Shown: positions 47,150-57,900 of the stretch, one piece after another | Layout: every line of letters begins with the position of its first letter | Position numbering within the stretch: position 1 is the stretch's first letter | From: Pipra filicauda | Taxonomy: Eukaryota > Chordata > Aves > Passeriformes > Pipridae | NCBI RefSeq assembly: GCF_003945595.2 | Contig: NW_024104421.1 | Coordinates: forward strand, 992,001-1,056,000 | Length of the DNA: 64,000 bases | Direction of reading: 5' to 3' | Made by a program: the position numbers and the translations under genes | The notes under the pieces: generated by a model | Seen by the model: only the letters and a program-made list of their open reading frames with translations | Database searches by the model: none | Told to the model about the DNA's origin: nothing

Positions 47150-47540
47150 CTTATGTTAGGAAGTATATTTCGGTGTTACTTGGCCACAAACAGAGGCTAA
47201 TGTGTCCAGCTTTCAGACAGCTTATTACCATTCGAATACTCTGTAGATAAATTATATTAAAAGAAAGGGGAAAAAAAAAAAAAGGAGGTTTCAGCTTCTG
47301 ACTCATTCTAAATGGAGACTTAGCTCTCAGTAATCAAAATTGCTTTGGTTGTGCATAGCAGCATTAAAAGCCTTGTCCACTAATTGAGTGAAGCGGCTCC
47401 AGTGAAGCAGCCTTGCCCCCTCATTATGTGATCTTGCAAGTGCTGTTTGTCATCGTCGCTTGCTGGTCTCAATCTAACTGTACTGCTGGTGCAAATTAAT
47501 GGTAATTCCTTATGACAGGCTGTGTCCTTCCAGTGAAACC
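47150..47540. promoter_or_regulatory. Candidate conserved non-coding element
   Basis: Cores include CACTAATTGAG (47378), CAAATTAATGGTAATTCC (47491) and ATTCGAATAC (47231), with retained CpGs at 47392, 47454 and 47457. A 13-nt A-run (47271-47283) splits the block. No coding frame fits. Paired TAAT cores are typical of homeodomain-bound enhancers, so I infer a regulatory element. Confidence 0.38.
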
Positions 47541-49120
47541 ACAGTATGGATCTTGTACCACCCCCGCCCTTCTCTCCTTTCCTCCCCACACCTACCAGAT
47601 CCTGATTTCCCACCTAAAGTATCACCCCTGACTTAGTCTCCTGGCTCCTCCTAACTGACTGGTGTGGCAGGGTGTGCCGTGGCTTAGCTGATGGGTAGCA
47701 CCCCATGCTCTTCTGCTGACACGTTGTGGAGAGACGTGTGTCAAACAAAAGGCAGCATTTTCCAGCAGCTCAGGCAGTCTTGGTGCTGATGGAGGACTTT
47801 GTGCGTCAGGAGAAATCTGTGTGTGCACGCAGATGTCATCATCCACCACCTTCTGCAGCTGAAGGAACTCTACCAACAGCAGGCTCCAGCAAGCAGGAGA
47901 GATCAGTGGGTAACACTTTAAAAATCAGTTAGCTAATATAAATAGAAGTTTTGATGTGTGACTGCTGTACTTTTACACACATTGGGTTTTATTAATTTAT
48001 TAATTTTTTACTTCCATCCTGACTTCAAGAAATGACCTTAAGAACAGAAGTGTTAGTTGGGAGCTCAGAACTCAAGAAATTTATGCCTTGCTCTTCCTCA
48101 GGATTGTCACTTTGCAACAGATGCTTATGCTTCCTTTAATAATAACCACTACTTCTCATCTTTTGGTTATGCTTTCCTTTTAAGTTACAAACTGTGTTGT
48201 GAGGGCTTTCTGTAGCTTTGTGTGTATAGAGTTCTTGCAAGGGAGCCCTGATTTCAGCTGGGGCTTCTGTCCCAGATTCTCATCTGGTGGAAGTTGGCTA
48301 AGGGCCACCAAGGTCATTAAGTCTATGTGAAAGGTCTGTGGCATGTCATTGTTATTTGCATTGCTGGAGAGCAGGACCTTCAGACAGTATGATCTTAACC
48401 CACATCTTAAAGAACTGATGTCCATTCTCAAGGATATAAAGATTTTTTTTTTCCCCTCACTTCAGGAATTTTAATTTAAAACAAAAATGAATAATTTTTA
48501 CCCAAAAATTGGACACTTTTTTTTTTTAATATCAGCTTAGAAACAAAATATTTATACTTCTGGTGGGGAAATTTATTTTCCGAAGTTAGTATTCGTTAGT
48601 AAATTTTTTCCCTTAAAAATCAACTTACTAATTCCTCAATTTAAAAAAATGTTTTGGGAAGGAAGCAAGAAAAGGAGAGAAATTCAAATCAAACCTTAGA
48701 TTTTTTTTTTTTTTTTTTTTTCAAATAGTTCAGAGGAATACAGAACTGCTTAAAATGAAGGTTATGGCTCCAGGTCCATCCTAACTATTGCTAGGCACTT
48801 TTCTGAGGTCACTAGATTTTGAACATTGTCAAATGAGCCTGCTTTTGTAGCCAGCACAGAGACATGCTTTTCAGCAAAAGTGTTTCAGCCCCCCATTAGG
48901 TTTTTATGACCTGTAGGGCAGTCTGTCCATCTCAGCTGGAGGGATCCTGGGCAGACTGTGTTCTTAACCTGTGCAGTTGAGTTTAAGTTGGGTTAGTCCT
49001 CACCTGCCAACAGGTCATTGACTCTGGAATTAATTTTTTTTTTATTGATGCTAAAAGGTCCACAAGATGATCTGTTATCATTGAAATATAATGTAAACCT
49101 GTCTACAAGGCTATTCATCA
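47541..49120. other. Non-coding DNA with homopolymers
   Basis: Unique sequence. A T21 run lies at 48701-48721, with shorter T-runs near 48448 and 48519. Frames at 47622-47932 on both strands are in GC-richer DNA and have no recognisable domain. Confidence 0.6.
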
Positions 49121-49124
49121 GCAA

Positions 49125-49215
49125 TGAGGTTAATGCCATTACCCCCATTCCACAGATGAGAAACCTGAAGCAAGGGAAATGACTTGGCAGAGGTCAGCCA
49201 AGAAAGACGTGTCTC
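49125..49215 (+). mobile_element. MIR/L2-type SINE relic (core region)
   Basis: 'accccattccacagatgag' (one base compressed), then 'aaacctgaagcaaggg', 'aaatgacttggcagaggtcag' follow the MIR/L2 core order 'ccccattttacagatgagg', 'aaactgaggca', 'agtgacttgcccaaggtca'. The copy is diverged and truncated on both sides. This is an ancient amniote-wide family, so the copy probably predates birds. Confidence 0.65.
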
Positions 49216-50045
49216 CGCTCGCACCCCACCCTCCCCCCAGCCTCGTGGTATTTATTAGGAGAGAACAAAAGCAAGGTTTCTCTCTAAGTCCTGGAGTCAC
49301 GTTTTCATGAGTTGGACTTTCAGCTCAATTAGTTCTTTCCCCCGTGGATTTGAAGCTTGGAGATGTGATTTCTAACCCTTCAGTCAAGTAAATAATCTTC
49401 TACAGGAGTTTGTATATAAAATGTCACCGTACCTTCTTGCTCATTGAGTGATTTTTGGCATTTTGAAGTATGCAGGACAACAGCACTTTCAGAATCCACA
49501 GCATCCTAAAATGTCTCTCATGGCTGCGTGGACTTTTTCGTGCACAAGACTAAGGCTGAATATTCTGGAGGCTGTGTCCCTGTGGACGTATCATAGAAGA
49601 CGAGGTCAGGACTTCTGACCACAGAGAGGAAAGGTCAGTTGCCACCTTCGTGTCCCACACTGCATCCAGTTCACAGGACCAACACTGAGTTGCCTGCTTT
49701 GGTGTAAGCTCAGAGATGTCTGTGCTATGTTGAAATAATACCTCAGACTTACAGTGTATGTATAACTGTTGGTACAGCCAAAATGACTGTTACAGATGCT
49801 CCACGATCAGTGCTAGATGCGCAGATGAATACTCTTCTCATATGATTGGGGGAAACAAAACAAATCTTAATTTTCCTTCTTCAGAAAGGGTAGAATTTTG
49901 AAGGTACTTAACTCTCTGGCAAACATCACATCTCCATTGAAAGCAACAACAGAAGTCTTAACTGATTTCAGTATCATGCTCCAGGTGTTGCAGGGCACTT
50001 GCATATTCAATGTGAAGAACTTTGAGTTCTTTGAACTGGGGAAAA
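49216..50045. other. Non-coding DNA, no gene
   Basis: Unique sequence with a short C-rich patch near 49227. No gene or repeat was recognised. Confidence 0.6.
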
Positions 50046-50049
50046 ATAT

Positions 50050-50420
50050 CTTTAATTTAGATTATATATAATCATTTTTTATTAGAGCTTAAACTTGGTT
50101 AAGTATAATCAGGTAGCTATTGTATAATTTAAATGGCCAGTGATTGTTATTTGATAATAACAACTTACATTTATATAGTACTGTATATCCCAAAGGGATC
50201 CCAGAGGAATTTAAAGACTCAGCAATAAAATATACAACAAAGTAAACATTAATTACAATTACAGCATTAGTAGAAAATATGAGGATGTTAAAAATCTGGC
50301 GGTCTGTGGCTTGCTTCTGCTCTCATTTGAATTCATTAGCCAAGCTCACCCAGAGTGCAAATGGATTATTAGTCATTGTGCCATATCTGATTTAAGAAAT
50401 TTTCTGTATGAGTATTGTAG
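50050..50420. promoter_or_regulatory. Candidate conserved block containing an old repeat signature
   Basis: 'aacaacttacatttatatag' followed by 'cccaaagggatcccagagg' (50159-50213) resembles a tail shared by some ancient amniote retroposons. The flanking sequence (homeodomain-like AACATTAATTACAATTA near 50246) is complex. If the match is real, this is an exapted repeat. The family is not identified. Confidence 0.3.
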
Positions 50421-50804
50421 TGAGAGCAGAGAAGAGTAGAAAAAAGTGTAAATGCCCTTCTGGAGCTTCACTTATTCCAGTCACTTAGGTGGAGTGTTAT
50501 TTTTGAAGTCTGTTGAGCTACTTGAATTAATCCCTCTCTTGTTTGGGTGGTTGTTGTAGTGTTATGCTCTGTGAGGCTGGTTCCTTGTTAGGTGGGAGGA
50601 GGCTAAACAGGTTATCTTTCAACTGCCACATGCCTACAATATCAGAGTGGGATGTCTTTGTACAACCAGTTCTTTTCTCGCATGTAAGTCTTGAAATAGT
50701 TTAAACTTCAACCCCGTTGCAGTAATTTTGGGCTTTTCTGTGTTAACACCTCACTGAGGTGAGCAGAGTGGTTTATGCCTTTTGAGCTGCTTTTCCAGGC
50801 TTGT
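50421..50804. other. Non-coding DNA, no feature seen
   Basis: Unique sequence leading into a CR1 element. Nothing to annotate. Confidence 0.6.
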
Positions 50805-51022
50805 GTAGGTTCAAGTTCAAATTTCTTCACCAAAAGGGTTGTCAAGCACTGGAACAGGCTGCCCAGGGAAGTGGTGGAGTCTCCATCCACTAAAGTATTT
50901 AAAATATGTGTAAACATGGCACTTTAAGGACACTGCTTAGTGGTGGACTTCAAAGTGTCAAACCAATGAGTCCAAACATTACCCTTAAGGGTCTTCTCCA
51001 AGCTAAATGATTCTGTGATTCC
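50805..51022 (+). mobile_element. CR1 LINE, 5'-truncated, RT C-terminus and 3' UTR
   Basis: Codons 50850-50903 read [18 protein letters not shown], the conserved C-terminal motif of the CR1 ORF2 protein (endonuclease/reverse transcriptase). It is preceded by 'cttcaccaaaagggttgtca' and followed by a decayed 3' UTR ending 'gattctgtgattcc'. Stops and small changes after the motif show it is dead. Length is about 218 bp against a full element of about 4.5 kb. Confidence 0.95.
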
Positions 51023-53635
51023 AAGTGTCTAGCTTTGTTCTTTCTCTCCTTAAATACATATTGTCAGTATTGAAGAAAAAGATGAAAGCTTGAGGGATGT
51101 TAAGTAAAGCCTTCTGCTGTGGCATCTCAGAGAAGACTACCCTGGAACCACAGGTGGGAACTGGGAAACCTACTGCAGCTGGCACTTCATGGAGAAAGCT
51201 GCATGAGGACAGGCCCTGCCTTTCAGAGAGTGCTGTAAAGGGCTTGAAAAGCATAAAAATGAGGATTGTGGGATTGTTTGGAAGGGGAATCACTGAAGCG
51301 ATAGGACTGCTTTCAGAGTAAATTCTTGCTAACCTCAAAAATAGAGCCAGGAAGACAGATGCTATTTTTGTGGATGGGTAATATAGGTGACTTGCTTTGT
51401 GGTGTTTCTTTTCTAATGTGTAATAAATTCCAACCTAAGTCTGATAGATTTCCAGGACCCCCTGAAATCCTCTTGAATTATAAAGTGTTTTCAACTATTG
51501 ACACATGAAGATAAAGATACGTTGCTATTAAACATAAATTTGGGGATATCCAAAAAGATGTGTAAATCACTTTTTTTTACTGGTTTGCAAGAGTCCTTGT
51601 CCATTGAGATGGTTTCCAGTTTATGAAAATACTACTTTTCCCTGCCTTTTGGCCACAACATATGAAAACACTGTACTTCAGATAATTTAGTCTTAAACCC
51701 ATAGTTCTTTCTCAGTCTTGGAGCTTTTCTTTAGTTTCTGTTTTAACACTCATCATCATTGTGTGAAACTTGTTTGCAGATACTGTCTTGTTTTTCAGAT
51801 TTGTAATGAAGCATGAGGGATTTTTACATTTTGTGGCACAAGTTTTGCATGAGTCCTTACTGTAAAGCTTTCATAATGTCTTTAAATTGTTTATTTTTGG
51901 GAGATGGAAGAAAGGGAAATGGTGATCTAAAGACAAGCTTTCTGCTCCATTTCCTCCATGCAACAGATGATAACTCTCAAGTACTAATGCAGCTACACCC
52001 AAGACATTGAGCTCTAATTTTTGATCCTACATGCACCAGTGGCCTATTTACTAATCTGTAATCTCCAATAAGTTTGTTGTAATACAATTGAGAGCCTGAT
52101 CTCTGAGTAAAGTTGAGCAAACATGCTCAAATAAATATCCAGGTGGACTTCCTGAAATTCCTTTAAAGAGTGTTTTGGATCATACCTTTCTGATCCCACT
52201 ACAGCCAAGCACTGGGAATCAAAAACACGTGCAGCTCCTAGGGAAGTGCTATGAAAATGTTGTTTCTTTCTGAAACTGAATTTAAGAATAGGTTCAGTAA
52301 TAATGATAATATGGTGGGACTTGTGATCATTAGACCTTGGAATAGGATTCAAGTCTTTTCACTCATCAACAATGCACAAACTGGTAGAAGAACGCCAAGA
52401 TGGACAGTGTCATGCTGTGCTTGACACAACCCTGATATAAATGCACATAAACACAAATTCACCTTACATATGGGAAGGTGTAGCTTTCTGCTTACTGCTC
52501 CACTGCTTTGTAGGAAAACTCCTTCTTGTGCTGGTTAAACTTGTCTGGTATTTTGAAAAGTCTGGGTAGATCCTATTGGACAACAATCCAGCCAAGGACA
52601 TCATCTTTCTTCTCTGAAAGGAAATTAATATCTTCTCTTAAAGAGACTTCAATTTTTTTATATCTTTTAATTCATTCCTTAAAATAAAAGAACTTTAAAC
52701 CTGCCTTTTTTTTTTTAATGGTCTCATTATTAGTTGAAATTTAAGGACTGAACTCGTAATTACTAATCAAGGTCTACCTGTGGGAGCAGGAACTAGATAG
52801 AACCTTGTTTCACTTATTTAAACATAAATCTCTACAATTTGAGATTAAATAGATTTCCCCAGGTTACTAATAATAGCCTTTTCTGTGCCTTTAGGCCATG
52901 TACTCAAAAGTGGAAAAAATGTGTGTGTATGTGGGTGACAGAGATGTCACAAAAATGTCACTGGCTTTGATTTTTGGTATCGTTAGAAATGGGTGGACTT
53001 TATGGACTAAACATGGAAATAAAAGGCAGGGTTGCTGGAATAATTCGTTGTGTGTAATATGCAATATGTGTATCAAAACCAGATATGTTCAAGTCGTTTG
53101 AAATCCCAGTGGTAAGGACTTAGAAAAATTTCATAATTGCAATGATTTTTAGAGGGAAATAAGAAAATACAAGAAAGGTTAACTCAAGTCGGAGCTTTAA
53201 TTTTTTTTTTTTTTAAGGTTTGTGGGTTTAGAACAGAGGCAGAGAGTGTACATGACATAAGGAATGGCAATGCATTAGTGAAAGTAGGTGTCTGAAAGAA
53301 ACTAGTCTGTGTTTGTGGGAGCATGAAACTGTTGAAAAGAAACTGCGACTTTCACACTGTCACATACAAACCTCACGATGAGCCTGGCAATGAAGCGCAG
53401 AGAAAGACTCTGTTGTTTCTCCAAGAAAAATAGTGCATGCAAAAAAAAAAAATAGTATAAATGGCTCTGGATTTAGTTTTTGTAGCGTTTGGTATCAATC
53501 TGTAAGACCAAAAGGAGTGAGAATCTAAATAAGAACATGCAAGTCCTGGGATTTTATTATTGAAACCTTTTTGAAAATGCTTTTACAAAACACCTTTAAA
53601 ATGTTGAAGGAATCTGTTAGAACTAATCTCAAGAG
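51023..53635. other. Non-coding DNA, no gene
   Basis: Unique sequence. T- and A-runs occur near 51571, 52706, 53202 and 53439. Frames up to 111 codons (51003-51338, minus strand) have no domain, and that frame begins in the CR1 tail. Confidence 0.6.
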
Positions 53636-53639
53636 TGGG

Positions 53640-54010
53640 AAGTAAATGGGAATTATTATTACTGCAAATTCTATAAAGCATTTCCTTTGTATGTTTATAG
53701 CATGCAGAAATTATAAATAATAGCTGATTAGTAGTCTAGTGTCAGAGCTCTGTTTTCTCCCCATATTGGATAAATCTCCCACTGATGGATCAAACATTTA
53801 ATCAATCTACTAACGTGGCCTTCAGCACTATAGTATCTGAGTGCCTCCCAGTGTTGGAACGCTCAATAATGCTTGGTTTTTCTCCAGTTACTCTGTGCTC
53901 CTTAATTTGATTTTGTTCTTAGTTACACTGATGTAAATCTAAAACTACTTCATTGATTTTGATGGAGGAAGCCAGCATTTATGAGCCTTAAGAGCAGAAT
54001 CTGTCCTTCC
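53640..54010. mobile_element. Ancient amniote retroposon relics
   Basis: 'cactatagtatctgagtgcc' (53827-53846) matches a phrase widespread in archosaur and turtle MIR-like elements. 'agttacactgatgtaaatct' and 'cattgattttgatggagg' (53921-53970) recall another old reptile/bird repeat phrase (gttacactggtgtaaat, cattgaagtcaatgga). Both are decayed and family names are uncertain. The left part (53640-53720) may be unrelated unique sequence. Confidence 0.38.
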
Positions 54011-54870
54011 TCTTGCAGTTCCCCAGCTATTCTTAAGTTGTGCTACTAATAATATTTATTAGTAGCTCTAATACTAATCTGCTCAAGTATACTAATAATA
54101 CTAATTTATTCTCCCTGTTCCTGCTGCATCTTTTTTTTCTTCTGCCACTTTGGGTATGTTCCAAAGTCCACTGAAATGGTTGTCAGCCTCACCATTGATT
54201 TCAGCTGACTGTGGTTCAGTTTCCCACTTGCCCCTCTGTCCTTTTTTCCCCTCTGCAGATCCTGAAAGTTCCTGTGTGAGTTTGTGCTTGTCTGAGTAGA
54301 GGCTTCTGGTTAATTAAAGTTACATGTATTCCTACAACTTTGTGAATAAGCACCGTGCTTATCTCCATATTTTTCTTATACAAATTGCTGCTCTCAGTTT
54401 AGCTTTTCTTGAATGAGAACCCCCTCCTCCTGCCACAGGTCTTGGTCTCAGGTTCAGCATCTCGTACTTTAGGGAGGCCTTTGCTTATGAGCTTGACCTG
54501 AGTTCTGTAAAAAAAAGTCAGTGGAGAAACCACACTTATTTCCCTGAGATTTTTGCTCGGGAGAGTTGTGTTGAATATGACAAGGCTTCTGAATGAAATA
54601 GTTGGGGCTCTTCCTTTGACATTTTTTTTTCTGTTTCTTTTCTTTCCCCTCGCTGCCTTCAGTGTTGGAAGCAGAAGAAAATAAAAAGAAGAGGAGTTGA
54701 GAATTTAAGCTGGGAGACTTGGCAGGTAAGAGGTGTGTTTTCTTACTTGCCAGCAAGGCATTTCTGGAAGTGCTGATGTGAATTGGCAGCGGGTTGGCTC
54801 AGCTCTGGGGGAGACGAGGCTGGCCCAGGACCTGCGCAGTCAAGTTGAGTTCCTTGTACCTTCACAGCCT
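54011..54870. other. Non-coding DNA, possibly more old repeat
   Basis: 'cattgatttcagctgactg' near 54193 might continue the relic to the left. The rest is unique. T-rich patches lie near 54130 and 54625. No gene was seen. Confidence 0.5.
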
Positions 54871-54872
54871 TT

Positions 54873-54995
54873 CTGGGTGACTGTAAGCAAATGCTTTGCT
54901 TTTCTGGTTCCTCACCTGTGACAGGGGCAGAACTGCTCCTCTGCTGCAGGAGGGTGGCTTGAGGAGAAATGGAATAAAGGCTGGGAAATAATGAG
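54873..54995 (+). mobile_element. MIR/L2-type SINE relic
   Basis: 'ctgggtgactgtaagcaaat', 'gcttttctggttcctcacc', 'tgtgacaggggcagaactgc', then 'gaggagaaatggaataa' follow the MIR order 'tgtgaccttgggcaagt', 'cctcagtttcctcatctgt', 'aaaatggggataatag', 'tgaggattaaatga'. The copy is about 120 bp and diverged. Confidence 0.6.
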
Positions 54996-57900
54996 CTGAT
55001 ATAAGAGGTGGTACCTCATGTGAGCTGCGTGGACAAAGTTGCTTGGTTCAAGGGTGACAGCTGTGCTGTGTGGACCAGCTGGGCTGGTGTTTGCCTTATT
55101 TCAAGAAATATTTTACTAAGGTACTTGTGTGATATCTGTAACTTCACTGTGTTTTCTTCTTTGAATACTGATTTGATTACTTTACTCTCATTTCCTTTTC
55201 TACATGGTTTTAAACGGGGTGAAGGAGGAATACAGTGTAAGCAAGATGCAACACTTGCTTTCATATAAAAACTCTGCTGAAAGCACAGTGACAACACTGG
55301 AAAGCCAAGCACTCATCATTGGAGAGCTGCAGTTTGCAGAGACAGTTCCTAAGGGTTTACTTGAGGCACATTTGAGGACAAAAGGCTATTCTTGGGAACA
55401 AAAGGCCCAGCCAGGCTACCAGATTTCAAACCTTCCTCCAAAGCTTGAAGCACCAGTGTTGTTCAGGGGAGAAGCTCGAAGGATTTTAAGTGTAATATTC
55501 CATAACCTTGTTCTTAGAAGAAGCTGTACCATTTCCAAAACACTCAGCCTGAGGCAGTCATGCATCATAGATAAATCAGCCAAAATGGCAAAATATTGGC
55601 GGGGTATGAACAACTGCAGGTAGTTGTTTAATCGCTTGTGTCAAGTAATCTTAATAACAGGTGTAGCTACTGATCCAGTCAATTATATAAATTGTCCTGC
55701 AGTCTTTCCTGGATTCTTACTGAGGCAGAGCTATTGATACATAAGATGTGCCTGAGTGAGACTGCAGTACTTGGCCCTATGACTGTTTTAAAAGACAGAG
55801 CTTACCCAAACAGGGAGGGATTGATGTATTTCTGCTTCTCCCCGTTTTCTCTGTGGCACACTGTAGCAAGAATCCTTGGTTTTCCTCCCCCCCCCCCCGT
55901 AAATTTGTGAGAATACATTTAGATTTTAATATTCAGAGATCCAGAAGATGTAAATAGTGCTAAAATAAGTATTGCCCTATTTGAAATTCCCTGCTGGGTC
56001 CACCTGTCGTGCTTTGTCTGACGTTGGAATAATAAGCTCTGTGGGGCAGCGAATGCCTCCCTCGCTCATCTGCACAGCCCTTCCCAGAGCAGCATTGTGC
56101 TGCTTTTTGGAGGGGGCTTCTAGCAACACATCACACAAAAAATAAATACCAAACCCCTGTGATTGAGAGTTTGCAGGCACATGGAGCAAGTGTGGCTCAA
56201 ACTCGGAGATCAAAAGAAGTTTGATAAGAGAATAAATCATTTTCTAATCTGAAATGAGAAGACTCATCAGCATTATAAAAATATCTTTGGTTGCAAAACT
56301 TTTGGTCTGAGAATGAAGTATTTGTGTTTTCAGTGTGTGTCACTAATAGACCTCTAACAACCTGTACATGAACAGGATTAGGGAAATGTTTGATCTGGAA
56401 GAATTTATCTTCTGGGTTTGTATATATGGTTTGTTGGTTTTGGTTTGTTGTTGTTTTGTGGTTTTTTTTTCCACTTGCCCAGTGCTTTCTTGGTTTCTTG
56501 AAATTTTAAAATTTCATTGGCATCTGTTTTTTTGCTGTGAAGTTACATCATCTCCAAGCAAACCAGTGTAATGCATCAGGGTGTCTCCCTATGTGTGCTG
56601 GGTCATATGTTTAGTATTAAAGCTCAGTTTCTGTGCTTTTTCATAACAGTTTAGTTGTCTGCTAGGAATGGGTAGTTAAAGCATGTCAGGCTGGAGATAA
56701 TTCTTCAGGCTCAGCCTCTGTTTCCACTGCCTTTGATCAGGATACATTAAACTTTCAAATATTATTTATAAATTATTTTTTCACATGCTGCTTTTGATTT
56801 TCATAGATGTGCTCTTCCGCACAATACTGAATGATTTCTTATTATAGTTCCTTAGCATATAAACATTGTTGCTGTAAACTCTGATCAAATGTGAACTGTA
56901 AGTGCAAGTAAGAGTAGAAAGACATGGCTCCCACTACAAAGAGTTTGCAGTTAAAGTGGTAAAAAGTGACATGGAAAAGGTGGAGAAGGCAACTGTCAAA
57001 TGCAGCATGTTCATGTATATACAAATGTACTTATAGAGAGATATACTCTCATTTATCCCTGCAGCTTAATTTAACATTATAGTAAAAAAAAGTTACAGTA
57101 GAAAGATCAATGTATAAAAAAATTTGAACCATGTGGCAGAACTTGTCTTCCTGAGAAAAATGAAAAGCAGCCAGAGATTGAAAGAGGAGGAATGTTGGTA
57201 TTTTTTTTTATGGATAAGTTGTCTTAAAGTCATTAAAAATAAATTATTCAACCTTTTTCCAAATAAAGTATGATTTTTTTTTTTTATTACTTCTCCCTCT
57301 ATATGATTTTGATGAGAAAGAGTTGAGTATCAGTAGAGTTGCAGAAACCTCTTCCACACAGATGTGGTAAGGCTTGTTAAATCTATGTAGTCTGCAACTT
57401 GTACACCCATTGTAGGCTGCAGAGTGTAGCTCTATGAAATAAGGAGAAGGAGTTTGTCTGGCATTGTATGCTTGCCTCAGATGTTACTTCTAGTTGGTAA
57501 ATAATATGAAAGTTCTTGGGCAAATTCTCATTATAATGCCATTTTCTGTTGCAGCTATGATTTTGGTCAACCTGACAATTTGAGTCTGCCTGTGTGACAA
57601 CGATGGGAAGTGGGTTGGGAGAAATTGCTGTTACTGTATTAGTTCCCCTCCAGAAAGGTCTCAAAATGAAACCAATTGCTAAATTGGTAATCTGCAAGCT
57701 CACAATATTTGCATGCATTTCTGAGTCATCCTGAACTTTGAGATCTGAATCTTTTTATTTGCTTGGATGGCTTTAGTTTTCATTTGTTTTGTGCTGTTTT
57801 TGTAGAAATCCATGATTAAGGCTTGTTTGCAAGAGTGGCTTGTGAGTGAGTACCTCTGTTGGATTGATCGTTAGACCCACCAGATATAAAGAGTATCATA

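Noticed and set aside
55204..55623. 139-codon open frame on +
   Set aside because: Translation is not recognisable and no splice or promoter context supports it.
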